44,409 bases of DNA from an uncultured bacterium (GCA_902801985.1 CADCKD010000008.1:1-44409), one strand, 5' to 3'. Positions 24,696-34,703 are shown, counted from the first letter of the stretch. Made by a program: numbers and translations. Notes: generated by a model not told the origin, from the letters alone.

Positions 24696-25988
24696 TTAAA
24701 ACTCTTGTTTGTACATTTCGTCATCCCAGTATTCAAGCTCTAATTTCCCGATAATAACCGTATCACCGTTTTGAATACCGATGTGTTTCAATTCGTCAAT
24801 TATTCCCATTGCACGCATTGTATTTTGCAGCCTTATAACTTGTTCTGTATTTCTTGTATTTATGACTTGTGAAACCCTTATAATCTTTCCGCCATCAACG
24901 AGATATGTATTTTTATCTAATTTACGTACTTCCCAATAGCTATCATCATTATCAGTTGCGGCTAAATCTTCTTCCACAACTATATCTGAAACAGGCTTCG
25001 GAATGGTATCAACTTTTTCTGATAACTCATTCTTTAATTCCTCTACGCCTGCTCCTGTAACAGCAGAAATACAGTATATATTAACTCCTTCATTCTTGAA
25101 TTCTTGTTTAATTTCTTCAAGTCTTTCAGGGAGAATTGCATCAATTTTGTTAATTGCTGTTATTTGATGAAGTTGAGCAAGTTTCTGAGAATATTTTTCA
25201 AGCTCATTATTTATAATCTTGTAGTTTTGAAGCGGATTTTCTTCTGTTCCGTCCACAATGTGAAGTAAAAATCGACATCTTTCAACATGACGCAAAAAAT
25301 CATGTCCCAAACCTACACCCTCTGAAGCTCCTTCAATGAGCCCAGGAATATCTGCAATTACAAATCCGTCCCCATTAGATTTTCTTACTACCCCAAGATT
25401 TGGGATAAGCGTCGTAAACGGATAATCTGCAATTTTTGGTTTTGCTGAGGAAACTCTGCTTATGAAAGTTGATTTTCCTGCATTCGGAAAGCCCAGTAAA
25501 CCAACATCTGCGATAAGTTTCAACTCTAATTGCAATTCTCTTTCAATTCCTGGCTCTCCGGGTTCGCAATACTGAGGTGCTCTATTTTGCGGGGTACAAA
25601 AATGAATATTGCCTCTTCCTCCCTTGCCGCCTTTTGCAACAAGTACTTTTTGCTCATGCTCTGTCAAATCCGCTATGATATTACCGGTTTTTAAATCCTT
25701 AACAATAGTGCCGACAGGAACATTTATAAATAAATCTTTTGCACTTTTGCCGTGCATGCTTTTTTTGAATCCGTTTTCACCATTTTCAGCTTTGTATACG
25801 GTTTTATATGCAAAATCCATAAGGGTAGACATGTTTTCAGTTGCAACTATATAAACGCTTCCGCCATTGCCGCCATCACCGCCTGCCGGACCGCCTTTAT
25901 CTACAAATTTTTCACGACGCCATGCGACAACTCCGTTGCCGCCTCTGCCTGAAACTATTCTTATTTTTGCTTTATCCATAAATTGCAT
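24696..25988 (-). CDS. obg: GTPase Obg/CgtA
   Basis: A 430-residue ribosome-associated GTPase needed for 50S assembly and growth control. The glycine-rich Obg fold covers residues 1-158 (SGRGGNGVVAWRREKF, GGDGGNGGSVY). The G domain follows with GFPNAGKST (G1), DIPG (G3) and NKID (G4). A C-terminal OCT domain (about 345-430) ends the protein. The length fits the longer Obg class. AGGA lies 8 bases before the ATG. It sits directly after rpmE, a common pairing of ribosomal protein and Obg genes. Confidence 0.97.
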   Translation of the reverse strand: MQFMDKAKIRIVSGRGGNGVVAWRREKFVDKGGPAGGDGGNGGSVYIVATENMSTLMDFAYKTVYKAENGENGFKKSMHGKSAKDLFINVPVGTIVKDLKTGNIIADLTEHEQKVLVAKGGKGGRGNIHFCTPQNRAPQYCEPGEPGIERELQLELKLIADVGLLGFPNAGKSTFISRVSSAKPKIADYPFTTLIPNLGVVRKSNGDGFVIADIPGLIEGASEGVGLGHDFLRHVERCRFLLHIVDGTEENPLQNYKIINNELEKYSQKLAQLHQITAINKIDAILPERLEEIKQEFKNEGVNIYCISAVTGAGVEELKNELSEKVDTIPKPVSDIVVEEDLAATDNDDSYWEVRKLDKNTYLVDGGKIIRVSQVINTRNTEQVIRLQNTMRAMGIIDELKHIGIQNGDTVIIGKLELEYWDDEMYKQEF

Positions 25989-26008
25989 ATTTTTATCCTG
26001 AATACAAA

Positions 26009-26042
26009 AGAGCCTTGAGAAATAACCCCAAAGCCCTTTTTA
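26009..26042 (-). terminator. Terminator between rpmE and obg
   Basis: An 11-bp stem with G-U pairs (arms 26009-26019 and 26027-26037) and a 7-base loop, followed on the minus strand by TTTTG. It would reduce or stop read-through from rpmE into obg. Confidence 0.65.
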
Positions 26043-26062
26043 ATTTTCTTATAACTACCGGA

Positions 26063-26266
26063 TTAGTTTTTCTTACCGTATCTTTTGTTGAATCTTTCAA
26101 CTCTACCTTCAGAGTCAAGAATTTTTTGTTGTCCTGTGTAGAACGGATGGCAGTTGTTGCAAATTTCAACTGTGATATTTTCACCAACTGAACCTGTTTC
26201 GATTTCGTTTCCGCATACACATTTGATTACGGTTTTCTTATATTCCGGATGTATTCCTTCTTTCAT
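26063..26266 (-). CDS. rpmE: 50S ribosomal protein L31, zinc-binding form
   Basis: A 67-residue ribosomal protein. [19 protein letters not shown] opens with the first CxC pair, and [11 protein letters not shown] gives the second pair, so this is the Cys-containing (C+) L31 that binds zinc. [12 protein letters not shown] is the family's C-terminus. An AGAGGTAGGA site precedes the ATG. Confidence 0.97.
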   Translation of the reverse strand: MKEGIHPEYKKTVIKCVCGNEIETGSVGENITVEICNNCHPFYTGQQKILDSEGRVERFNKRYGKKN

Positions 26267-26360
26267 TTCCTACCTCTTTCTTTCAAGATTCCAAACTTGA
26301 ATATTTGTGTATTTATTTCGACTAACTATAGTCTACAATGCTAAAAACATAAAATCAAGG

Positions 26361-26517
26361 GGGTAAATGTTGTTATCAATGGTTGCGTATGATTTGTACG
26401 ATATTGTGTACTGGTGGGGTAAATGTTGTTATCAACGGTTGCGTATGATTTGTACGATATTGTGTACTGGTGGAGTAAATGTTGTTATCAACGGTTGTGT
26501 GTATTATTCATCAATTG
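26361..26517. repeat. Tandem repeat, 56-bp unit, about 2.6 copies
   Basis: The phrase GTAAATGTTGTTATCAA recurs with a strict 56-base period (the T of GTAAATG at 26364, 26420 and 26476). Copies 1 and 2 differ by a single base in the sampled part; copy 3 degrades after its first third. Each full unit has GTAC-8-GTAC. There are no unique spacers. It fills most of the 292-base gap between rpmE and the gene at 26559; no coding frame is seen. Confidence 0.9.
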
Positions 26518-26558
26518 CGTACGTGTAAATTGGAACAATAATATATTTACCCCTACCC

Positions 26559-26900
26559 CTACCATTTTTTAAATATAAAAAATACCGCTAAGACAATTAG
26601 AGCAAAACCTACAAGATAATTCCATTTGAACTGTTCCTTTAAGTAAAAAACGGAAAATATGCTAAAAACGACCAGTGTTATGACTTCTTGAATTGTTTTT
26701 AGTTGAGCGGCATTATATGTTTCGTAGCCAATTCTGTTTGCTGGTACTTGAAAACAATATTCAAAGAATGCAATTCCCCAACTGGCAAGAATAATTAACC
26801 ATAGTGCGCCGGATTTGAATTTAAGGTGTCCATACCAGGCAAATGTCATAAAAATATTTGATATTGTCAGTAAAAATATAGGCGTAATAGCTTTAATCAT
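26559..26900 (-). CDS. DUF486-family small membrane protein
   Basis: A 113-residue protein with four hydrophobic helices (about residues 4-22, 30-48, 70-88, 93-110). The pattern SNIFMTFAWYGHLKFK, then SWGIAFFEYCFQVPANRIGY and LKTIQEV is typical of DUF486, a DMT-like family of unknown substrate. The ATG at 26900 has AAGGAG about 10 bases upstream; a longer frame exists but reaches into the tRNA promoter region. It is divergent from the tRNA cluster. Confidence 0.82.
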   Translation of the reverse strand: MIKAITPIFLLTISNIFMTFAWYGHLKFKSGALWLIILASWGIAFFEYCFQVPANRIGYETYNAAQLKTIQEVITLVVFSIFSVFYLKEQFKWNYLVGFALIVLAVFFIFKKW

Positions 26901-26955
26901 AATAGTGTATCTCCTTTTGTATTCATTAAATATATTATAGATTAAAGACAACGGC

Positions 26956-26983
26956 TTGACATGAAAATTTTTTTTAATATAAT
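26956..26983 (+). promoter_or_regulatory. Promoter of the tRNA cluster
   Basis: A perfect TTGACA (26956-26961) and TATAAT (26978-26983) with 16-base spacing. Transcription would start near 26990, about ten bases before the first tRNA. Confidence 0.8.
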
Positions 26984-27000
26984 AAATTATACAAGCACAC

Positions 27001-27073
27001 GCCGGCATAGCTCAATTGGCAGAGCAACGGTTTTGTAAACCGTAGGTTGTAGGTTCGAGTCCCATTGCCGGCT
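27001..27073 (+). tRNA. tRNA-Thr (UGU)
   Basis: A full cloverleaf: acceptor GCCGGCA / TGCCGGC, D arm GCTC/GAGC, anticodon stem ACGGT/ACCGT with loop TTTGTAA (anticodon TGT), T arm with TTCGAGT. The CCA end is not encoded. Confidence 0.97.
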
Positions 27074-27139
27074 ATTCTTATGAAAGGGTGCAAGCAGCGT
27101 AGTTTGCGTAGGACTTGCGAAATTGTACTCGAGGCGCAG

Positions 27140-27211
<72 letters not shown>

Positions 27212-27251
27212 AATTTATAAAAAACCTTGCGAGAAAATGAAAATTAAATAA

Positions 27252-27603
<352 letters not shown>

Positions 27604-27706
27604 TATTTGTTGTCGGAAGAATTTTGATGGGTTTCACCCAACATACTGGCTAAATGACTTAAAAGTTGTAAAATTTAAAATATTTTATGTTATTATTTAT
27701 TTTAAG

Positions 27707-29443
27707 CTAATCTTTTGGAATAACTACAATATTACCTTTTGTATACCCGTCACCAAGCAATTCGTTAAATTCTTTTTTTACATCTGCATTAAATATAATG
27801 TTGTCTTGAACATGTTCTCTTACTTCTTCTTTTATTGATTTTGGAATATTCAGATAAGCATCATCTTTTGCCAAGTTTCTCATAGTGGCTATATATGAAG
27901 AACATTCTCCAACGTCAGAATAATCCGTATCCATTGCCTTGTGAACTACAACATTTAAGTTTTCGCCTTTTTTATTCTTTAATTTACCCTCATTACTCAT
28001 TTCAACAAGTTTTGGAATGATTTCTCTATCCCATAAACATTCGATAACTTTGAGGTATTCTTCACGAGTTATTGGCTTTTTAACTCCACCTTTATCCCAT
28101 ATCAAAGTTTCATAAGCATTTCTGATTTTATTTCTGTATATTGTTGCTATTGTATCAACTATTTCCGGATTGATGATATATATGAATGCATTACTTAGTG
28201 CGGTTTTTCTTCCGTTTTTGTCACGTAAGAATTCTTTTTCCCCGTTTGCATTAGTTTTATATAAAAAGTCATCATTTGCTTGTATTGTTTCAAGTGACGG
28301 TTTGTATAAAAATTCTTTTATATTGTTGTCTTTGTCAGCTTTTATCAAACCACCGTAGCATCTGTAATCAGGAACACCTACAATCATCATACCGACATTT
28401 TTGGTCTTTATATAATCATCCAAGACTTCGGGCAAGTTTATATCAATTACGTTATCGGAAGGTAGAATTATAACGGCTTTATCTTTTGGCAAAACAGATT
28501 TACCGTCTTTTACCAAATCAACACCGTCTAAATTGTTTTTAATTTTGTAGCCTAAAGTTGTGATAACACAACCTACTGCACTATTCGCTTCATCTTGAAT
28601 AACAAAATCCACGTCATCTGTTGATTTTGGCAGCAGATTTGCTTGATACAAGTTCAAAAGGCTAAAGTGCATTAAATCCATTCCTTTAACAGGAGTTGCA
28701 GTTGATGGTTTGTTATCTTCTCTGCCGTAGCTGAGAGCTTCTATTCGAGAGCCAAAACCTCCGGCTAATAAATATGGATGAAAATCCTCATAATATGGTT
28801 TATCTGTCTTGGTTATAGATTTGAATAACGGGGAATCTTTGAATAATTTAAAAAATCTTTGTATAGATTTGATTGTTTTTTCAGATTTATAGTACGCATT
28901 TATTGTTGTTGTAGGTTCCTTTTTTTCGCCTGTAAAAGTTGGAGTATCCATTTTTTTATTTACAACTTTAAGGCCTTTTTTATTATTAAATTCTGAATTT
29001 TCAAAAACCTCTATTATGTAATTGTCGCCATTTTTTTCTGTTACTTCCAATGTCGCGTAAAAACCGGTTTTGCCTAATATAAATCCCGGTTTTACATTTT
29101 TGTAACGTTTTTCATCTATATCAATTTTAATTACAGAGTTTAATTCAGGATTTTTGACAGTATAAGATGTAATTCCGTTTTCAGTTGAATTGTACACTGA
29201 AACAGCATGGCCAAGCCTTTTGAGGTTTGAGCTGAATCTATCCATGTCCTTTAAATAATAATGATAATTTCTTAAATCACTAACAATTAAATTTTCAATT
29301 ACATTGCTGTTTGATTTAAATTCTACTGTATCTTTGGGCATTACAGTATTATTTCGAACAATTCGAAAATTCCCCTTTTGATTATTTTGCGCAATACCAT
29401 AATTCCTAGAACCGGAATAACCTAAAACACTATTTACTAACAT
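27707..29443 (-). CDS. Nucleotidyltransferase-like protein with long N-terminal region
   Basis: A 578-residue protein. The part from about residue 210 is a sugar-phosphate nucleotidyltransferase fold: LLAGGFGSRIEALSYGREDNKP resembles the G-x-G-x-R-[x]n-K-P loop, with an unusually long gap between the Arg and the Lys-Pro, and AVIILPSDNVID matches the L-P-x-D metal region. The first 200 residues are unknown and hold DTVEFKS near residue 41, similar to N-terminal patches elsewhere in this window. The C-terminal 120 residues are helical. manC is nearby but on the other strand. The sugar substrate is unknown. The ATG at 29443 has GGGAG upstream. Confidence 0.65.
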   Translation of the reverse strand: MLVNSVLGYSGSRNYGIAQNNQKGNFRIVRNNTVMPKDTVEFKSNSNVIENLIVSDLRNYHYYLKDMDRFSSNLKRLGHAVSVYNSTENGITSYTVKNPELNSVIKIDIDEKRYKNVKPGFILGKTGFYATLEVTEKNGDNYIIEVFENSEFNNKKGLKVVNKKMDTPTFTGEKKEPTTTINAYYKSEKTIKSIQRFFKLFKDSPLFKSITKTDKPYYEDFHPYLLAGGFGSRIEALSYGREDNKPSTATPVKGMDLMHFSLLNLYQANLLPKSTDDVDFVIQDEANSAVGCVITTLGYKIKNNLDGVDLVKDGKSVLPKDKAVIILPSDNVIDINLPEVLDDYIKTKNVGMMIVGVPDYRCYGGLIKADKDNNIKEFLYKPSLETIQANDDFLYKTNANGEKEFLRDKNGRKTALSNAFIYIINPEIVDTIATIYRNKIRNAYETLIWDKGGVKKPITREEYLKVIECLWDREIIPKLVEMSNEGKLKNKKGENLNVVVHKAMDTDYSDVGECSSYIATMRNLAKDDAYLNIPKSIKEEVREHVQDNIIFNADVKKEFNELLGDGYTKGNIVVIPKD

Positions 29444-29560
29444 ACTATCTCCCACTTATACTATATGAATCCCATCAGATGATTTCATTCTAAAATAAAC
29501 ATATAATATATTCTATTATATATCCTTAAATATTTACAATTTTTAAATTATTGTAACACC

Positions 29561-29878
29561 TTATAATCTTTCGCGGTAACCGTAGTTTATATCAAGGCAA
29601 AATTCTTTATTTTCTTCTATTTCTGCTTTTAATTGTAATATTTTTTGATCAATATCTGCTAATTTTTCTTCTATATCCGGTTTATTTGCACCTTCAACAT
29701 TTTGAAGGCATTGTACTAAAGATGTTTTTCTCTGTTCCAAATTATTGATTTGCTCTTGCAGTTTATTATTTGCTTTGCGAAGTCTTTCGGTTTCTTCTTC
29801 AATTTTTACCAAATCAGAAATCTTCTTTGATATTGGTCTAAAAGGTTCTTCATTTCCTTTGAAATTTGTTATCTTCAT
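29561..29878 (-). CDS. Coiled-coil protein with N-terminal NFKG patch
   Basis: A 105-residue protein that begins MKITNFKGNEEPF, another example of the N-terminal F-K-G patch, then forms a coiled coil from about residue 20 to 95 (ERLRKANNKLQEQINNLEQ). A strong AGGGGG site precedes the ATG. It lies 117 bases upstream of the nucleotidyltransferase-like gene on the same strand and may be co-transcribed. No function assigned. Confidence 0.65.
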   Translation of the reverse strand: MKITNFKGNEEPFRPISKKISDLVKIEEETERLRKANNKLQEQINNLEQRKTSLVQCLQNVEGANKPDIEEKLADIDQKILQLKAEIEENKEFCLDINYGYRERL

Positions 29879-30048
29879 TTTAACCCCCTTGATCTGTAAT
29901 AATAAAGTCTATAAATTATAAAAATTTGTTATTTTATTTTTATAGTTTTACATTTATTAATATTTAAACATTTTAACCCTCCAGAACTATTGAAATAAAG
30001 GTTATTATGTTAGAATATTGGAATAATAGTAATAAAAGGGAGTAGGGA

Positions 30049-31437
30049 ATGAAATCAATAATATTAGCAGGTGGTTCAGGCAGTCGTTTATGGCCATTAT
30101 CAAGGGACATGTATCCTAAACAACTTTTAGCATTGGATAAAAGTGAAAGTTTGTTGCAGCAAACTTTTTCAAGATTAAATACAATTATGAGCGCTTCTGA
30201 TATTATTACTATTACTAATGTGAAGCATTATCAGGATATTAAGCTTCAATTGAATAAAATAGACTCCGGCAATATTGTAATTGCCGAGCCGCAAGGTAAA
30301 AATACTGCTCCTGCTATAGCCTGTTCTTTGGAGTATTTAAGGCAAAATTCTAATAATGATGATGTTGTTTTGATTGCACCTTCTGATCATTTAATAAAAG
30401 ATATTGAGGCGTTTAATAAAAGTGTAAAAGAAGCAGAAATTCTGGCAAATGAAGGTTATATTGTTACATTTGGAATAAAACCGCTTTCTCCGGAAACAGG
30501 ATTTGGTTACATAAAAACGGATAAAAAGTTAAGTGTCGGTTACAGAGTAGAGCAATTTGTAGAAAAACCGAATTACGAAAAAGCAAATAAATATTCTAAA
30601 GAAGAAGATTATTATTGGAATAGCGGGATATTTATGGGTAAGGTATCTGTATTTTTAGATGAATTCAAAAAATATGTTCCGGATATTTATTCAAATTTAA
30701 ATTTATTAAATTTTTCTAATAGTCTAAAAATAGATTTCGGGGTATATGAAGTAATGCCTACGATTTCTGTTGATTACGCTGTTATGGAAAAATCAGATAA
30801 GATTGCTCTTGTAGAGCTTCAGTCTGATTGGAGAGATTTGGGCTCATGGCAATCGTTGTACAGTGTAAAAGCAAAAGATGAAAATGGAAACGTAACTAGT
30901 GGTAAAGTTCTTACAAATAATGTCAAAAATTCATTTATATACTCTCAAAAAGAGGTTGTTGCCGTTTCGGATTTAGAAGATGTTGTCATTGTAGAAACAG
31001 AAGATGCCATTATGGCTTGCAAAATGGATAAATCGCAAAATGTCAAAAAATTATATGAGAATTTAAAATCAATTCAAAGCGGTACAACAAGACTTCACAA
31101 AACAGTATTCAGGCCTTGGGGGTATTATACTTGTATGAATGAGGGAGATGGGTATTTGACTAAAACGATATGTGTTTTGCCGCAGCAAAAATTATCTGTT
31201 CAATCCCATAACTATCGTTCAGAACATTGGGTGGTGCTTGAAGGCGAAGCACTTGTTATTAAAGGTGATAAAGAATACCATTTAAATCCGGGTGAAAGTA
31301 TTGATATTCCGGTTAAAGAAAAACATTCATTGCAAAATCCTTATGATAAAGAATTAAAAATTATTGAGGTTCAGCAGGGTGATTATATCTCTGAAGAAGA
31401 TATAATCCGTTATCAAGATGTGTACGGCAGAGTTTAG
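30049..31437 (+). CDS. manC: Mannose-1-phosphate guanylyltransferase / mannose-6-phosphate isomerase
   Basis: A 462-residue bifunctional-type enzyme. The N-terminal guanylyltransferase (residues 1-330) has IILAGGSGSRLWPLSRDMYPKQ, the GDP-mannose signature, and FVEKPNYEKA. The C-terminal cupin (about 350-462), with SVQSHNYRSEHWVVLEGEA, is the type II phosphomannose isomerase. It makes GDP-mannose for surface glycans. The ribosome site GGGAGTAGGGA is close to the ATG. A long hairpin covers its stop codon. The aldose epimerase gene follows on the same strand. Confidence 0.95.
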   Translation: MKSIILAGGSGSRLWPLSRDMYPKQLLALDKSESLLQQTFSRLNTIMSASDIITITNVKHYQDIKLQLNKIDSGNIVIAEPQGKNTAPAIACSLEYLRQNSNNDDVVLIAPSDHLIKDIEAFNKSVKEAEILANEGYIVTFGIKPLSPETGFGYIKTDKKLSVGYRVEQFVEKPNYEKANKYSKEEDYYWNSGIFMGKVSVFLDEFKKYVPDIYSNLNLLNFSNSLKIDFGVYEVMPTISVDYAVMEKSDKIALVELQSDWRDLGSWQSLYSVKAKDENGNVTSGKVLTNNVKNSFIYSQKEVVAVSDLEDVVIVETEDAIMACKMDKSQNVKKLYENLKSIQSGTTRLHKTVFRPWGYYTCMNEGDGYLTKTICVLPQQKLSVQSHNYRSEHWVVLEGEALVIKGDKEYHLNPGESIDIPVKEKHSLQNPYDKELKIIEVQQGDYISEEDIIRYQDVYGRV

Positions 31438-31453
31438 GATTAAACTCTGCCGT
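31424..31453 (+). terminator. Strong hairpin over the manC stop codon
   Basis: A perfect 13-bp inverted repeat (31424-31436 with 31441-31453) and a GGAT loop. There is no T run after it, so it may act as an mRNA 3' stabiliser rather than an intrinsic terminator. Confidence 0.5.
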
Positions 31454-31612
31454 GTGTGTGCTATTTATGTAGATTCGGTTATTTGTGTTTATTTATTTTT
31501 TATAAGCACTATAAAAAATATTTTTGCTATTTAAAAATATTACATTTTACATAACTTAATTATAAAATTTTATTTTTTAGTTATTATATATACAAAGAGA
31601 ATAGGAGTGATT

Positions 31613-32857
31613 ATGCCGATAGATTTTAATCCAAATGCGGTGCCGAATGCAAATACTAATTTTTTCCACAGACCTAGTATTCAATCGTTTTTGCATACGA
31701 AATACGAACCGGACAGGTTTGTCAAAACAGTGAATAGTGCGGTTTCTGATGTTGATAAAGATTATGAAAATATAACGATCGAACAAAAAGATTTTGGTAC
31801 AATCCAAAAAACAGGGGAAAAAGCAAAACTTTTTACAATTACTAATAAAAATGGTGCAAGTGTAGATTTATCTACCTTTGGAGCAACAATAACATCTATA
31901 AAGGTCCCAGATAAAGATGGTAAAATTATTGATGTTACACAAGGATATGATAATGTTACCCCTTATGAAACTGCTCCTGTCGGGCATGCAGGTGGTACAA
32001 TCGGTCCTGTCGCAAATAAAATTGATAAGGGAGAATTTGCAATAGGTGAAGAAACATACAAACTTGAAACAAATAAAGATAACGGCAAAACTCATTGTCA
32101 TGGCGGCAGTGACGGTTTTGATTTAAAAAATTGGACACCAAAAGTTTTACCTGACGGTGTTGAATTTACATATAATAAAAAAGATATGGAAAGTGGTTAT
32201 CCGGGGAATGTTGAAGCCAAAGTTGTGTACAAATTTGATAATAATAACAATTTACATATTAAATATTTCGCTACAACTGACAAAGATACCCTTATAAATA
32301 TGACTAACCATACATATTTCAATCTTGAGGGAGCAGAAAATACTCAGGAAAATTCTGTGTATAATCACATTGTGACATTACCCAATTCATCATTCTTTAC
32401 GAAAAATAATGAAATAGCTGTTCCGACAGGAGAAATTTTGAGTGTTGAGGGCACTCCGCTTGATTTTAGGACTCCAAAAAAAATTGGTGATGTAATAAAT
32501 TCAGAATCAGATCAGCTAAAAATAGGTTCCGGATTTGACCAAAATTATTGTATAGATAACTATGACGGAAAAACTTTAATTGAAGTCGCAGATGTAAAAT
32601 CTCCAAAAACAGGCATAAATTTAAAAGTCGCTACAAATCTTCCGGGATTTCAATTTTATAGTGCCAATCATCTGGGCAAAACCGCTCAACCCGGAGGAAA
32701 ACACGGAACACGTTATGAAAAACGCTCGGCATTTTGTGTGGAACCACAATTTTATCCAAATGCTATTAATACAAAAGAATTTAGTGAAAAAGGTATTCTA
32801 AAAAAAGGTGAAACATACTCCAGAGAGATTGTTTATTCTTTTTCTACCAATAATTAA
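31613..32857 (+). CDS. galM: Aldose 1-epimerase with N-terminal extension
   Basis: A 414-residue protein. From about residue 55 on it is an aldose epimerase: DFGTIQKTGEKAKLFTI, STFGATITSIKVPD, NMTNHTYFNLEG (catalytic His) and FCVEPQFYPNAIN (catalytic Glu) are the family marks. It interconverts alpha and beta anomers of galactose or glucose. The first 50 residues are an Asn/Pro-rich extension not usual for GalM, with no signal peptide. The ATG at 31613 has AGGAG 5 bases upstream; a GTG two codons earlier overlaps that site. A terminator follows. Confidence 0.88.
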   Translation: MPIDFNPNAVPNANTNFFHRPSIQSFLHTKYEPDRFVKTVNSAVSDVDKDYENITIEQKDFGTIQKTGEKAKLFTITNKNGASVDLSTFGATITSIKVPDKDGKIIDVTQGYDNVTPYETAPVGHAGGTIGPVANKIDKGEFAIGEETYKLETNKDNGKTHCHGGSDGFDLKNWTPKVLPDGVEFTYNKKDMESGYPGNVEAKVVYKFDNNNNLHIKYFATTDKDTLINMTNHTYFNLEGAENTQENSVYNHIVTLPNSSFFTKNNEIAVPTGEILSVEGTPLDFRTPKKIGDVINSESDQLKIGSGFDQNYCIDNYDGKTLIEVADVKSPKTGINLKVATNLPGFQFYSANHLGKTAQPGGKHGTRYEKRSAFCVEPQFYPNAINTKEFSEKGILKKGETYSREIVYSFSTNN

Positions 32858-32874
32858 AAAAAATATATTATAAA

Positions 32875-32905
32875 AAAAGCGGCTGCAATTTCAGCCGCTT
32901 TTCTT
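32875..32905. terminator. Bidirectional terminator between galM and hydA
   Basis: A perfect 11-bp stem (AAAAGCGGCTG / CAGCCGCTTTT) with a CAATTT loop, T-rich on one side and A-rich on the other. Confidence 0.88.
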
Positions 32906-32922
32906 GTTTTAAGTTTAAGATA

Positions 32923-34689
32923 TTATATATCTCTGTATGAACCGTCAAACTTATTGTTATAAGTTGTATGAAGATCGTGGTGTGCTTTGTGTGAACCAGG
33001 ATGTTCATAATGTTCATTATACAATTTTTGAATTGATGGGTTCATGTGAGATTTTCTTAGCGGAAGTTCTTTATCTTCCTTATAAAGTCCGTTTGCACGT
33101 TTACCTTTAATCAGAGTATCATCACAGCTTCTAGGTTGCCCGCCGCCATTGATACATCCGCCAGGACAAGCCATAACTTCAAGCATATGGAAGTTTGCGC
33201 TGCCGTTTTTGATTTCCTGAAGAGCTTTTTCAGCTTCTTTAAGAGTTGAAACAACTCTCACAACAACCTTAGTCCCTTTGATATCAAGTTCAACAGTTTT
33301 AGAACGATTAGATGTCCCTCTCATTTCTTTGATATCAACATCTTTAAGGACTTCGCCTGTTGCATATTCATATGCTGTACGAACTGCAGCTTCTGCTACC
33401 CCGCCTGAAGCTCCAAAGATTGTTCCTGCACCGGTGTATTCGCCAAACGGAGAATCGTTTCCTTCAGGTTGAAGTTCTTTAAAGTTGATGCCTGCAGCTT
33501 TAATCATTTTACCAAGTTCTTTTGTTGTTAAAACGATGTCTGTATCCGGACGTCCGTTTTGATAGAACTCAGGACGTTTGCATTCGTACTTTTTAGCTGT
33601 ACAAGGCATTATTGCAACTACACTTAAGTTTTCTCTAGGAACATTGTAGTTCTTAGGCATTAAATCAACTAAAACCGCTGACATCATACCCATTGGAGAT
33701 TTGCAGCTGGATAAGTGATTAAGCATATCAGGATGATACATTTCCAAATATTTAACCCATGCAGGGCAGCAAGAAGTAAATATTGGTAAATTTTGGCCTG
33801 ATTTTAATCTTTCCAAAAATTCTGTTGCTTCTTCAGTGATTGTTAAATCTGCAGAGAAGTTTGTATCAAATACATAGTCAAAACCAAGTCTGCGTAAAGC
33901 AGCGTTGATTAAACCGATAGTGTTTTCACCGGGTTCCAATCCAAACATTTCACCCAAAGCTACACGAACTGAAGGTGCAATTTGAACAGCAACTTTTTTA
34001 TCAGGATTGTTAATTTCATCCCATACTTTATCAATGTCATTTTTGATAGATAATGCGCCTGTCGGACAAACTGCAACACATTGGCCGCAATTTACACAGT
34101 CAACTTGACCGATTGGACGTCCGCTCATAGGTTGAACAACTGTTTTAGAACCTCTGTTTGCAAAGCCTAATACAGAATGACCTTGGAATTCTGTACAAGC
34201 TCTGACACAAGCTCCGCAAAGAATACATTTATTAGGATCTCTAACAAATGACGGGCTGCTGTCATCTACCGGTAAAAATTCTTTTTCTTCTTTATCAGGG
34301 AATCTTATGTTTTTTATATTGTATTCTTCAGCATATCTTTGAAGATCACAATCTCCTGATTTATCACAAGTTAAGCATTTTCTATCATGGTTTGCAAGAA
34401 GTAATTCAAGAACTGTTTTTCTGATTCTTCTTACTTTCTCAGTATTTAGATATACTTTTATACCTGCTTCCGGCGGCATTGTACAAGATGAATTGATTAT
34501 CTTTCTTCCGTTCGGGTATTCAACTTCTACTACACACATTCTGCAAGCCCCGAAAGATGTTAAATCAGGTCTGTAACAGAATGTAGGAACATTCATTCCT
34601 GCTTTACGGATTACTTCAAGTAGGTTTGGTTCATTTGAGAATTCAACCTCTTTTCCGTCTATTATTAATGTTTTTTTATCTTCTGTCAT
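32923..34689 (-). CDS. hydA: [FeFe] hydrogenase catalytic subunit (HydA/HndD type)
   Basis: A 588-residue [FeFe] hydrogenase. N-terminal [2Fe-2S] domain (about 1-80, CRMCVVE), His-Cys3 cluster (HDRKCLTCDKSGDC), two [4Fe-4S] sites (CILCGACVRAC; CVNCGQCVAVCP), then the H-cluster domain with all three signatures: TSCCPAW, MPCTAKKYE and MACPGGCINGGGQP. Such group A3-like subunits with HydB and HydC bifurcate electrons, making H2 from NADH and reduced ferredoxin. It lies 14 bases after hydB in a hydCBA operon. The maturases HydEFG are not in this window. Bifurcation is inferred from subunit make-up. Confidence 0.97.
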   Translation of the reverse strand: MTEDKKTLIIDGKEVEFSNEPNLLEVIRKAGMNVPTFCYRPDLTSFGACRMCVVEVEYPNGRKIINSSCTMPPEAGIKVYLNTEKVRRIRKTVLELLLANHDRKCLTCDKSGDCDLQRYAEEYNIKNIRFPDKEEKEFLPVDDSSPSFVRDPNKCILCGACVRACTEFQGHSVLGFANRGSKTVVQPMSGRPIGQVDCVNCGQCVAVCPTGALSIKNDIDKVWDEINNPDKKVAVQIAPSVRVALGEMFGLEPGENTIGLINAALRRLGFDYVFDTNFSADLTITEEATEFLERLKSGQNLPIFTSCCPAWVKYLEMYHPDMLNHLSSCKSPMGMMSAVLVDLMPKNYNVPRENLSVVAIMPCTAKKYECKRPEFYQNGRPDTDIVLTTKELGKMIKAAGINFKELQPEGNDSPFGEYTGAGTIFGASGGVAEAAVRTAYEYATGEVLKDVDIKEMRGTSNRSKTVELDIKGTKVVVRVVSTLKEAEKALQEIKNGSANFHMLEVMACPGGCINGGGQPRSCDDTLIKGKRANGLYKEDKELPLRKSHMNPSIQKLYNEHYEHPGSHKAHHDLHTTYNNKFDGSYRDI

Positions 34690-34703
34690 TTTTTTTACCT
34701 TTC

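Noticed and set aside
25993-26220. Second frame over rpmE
   Set aside because: Out-of-frame reading of the L31 gene, which is certain.
26361-26517. Possible CRISPR array
   Set aside because: Units are contiguous with no unique spacers, and no cas gene is near.
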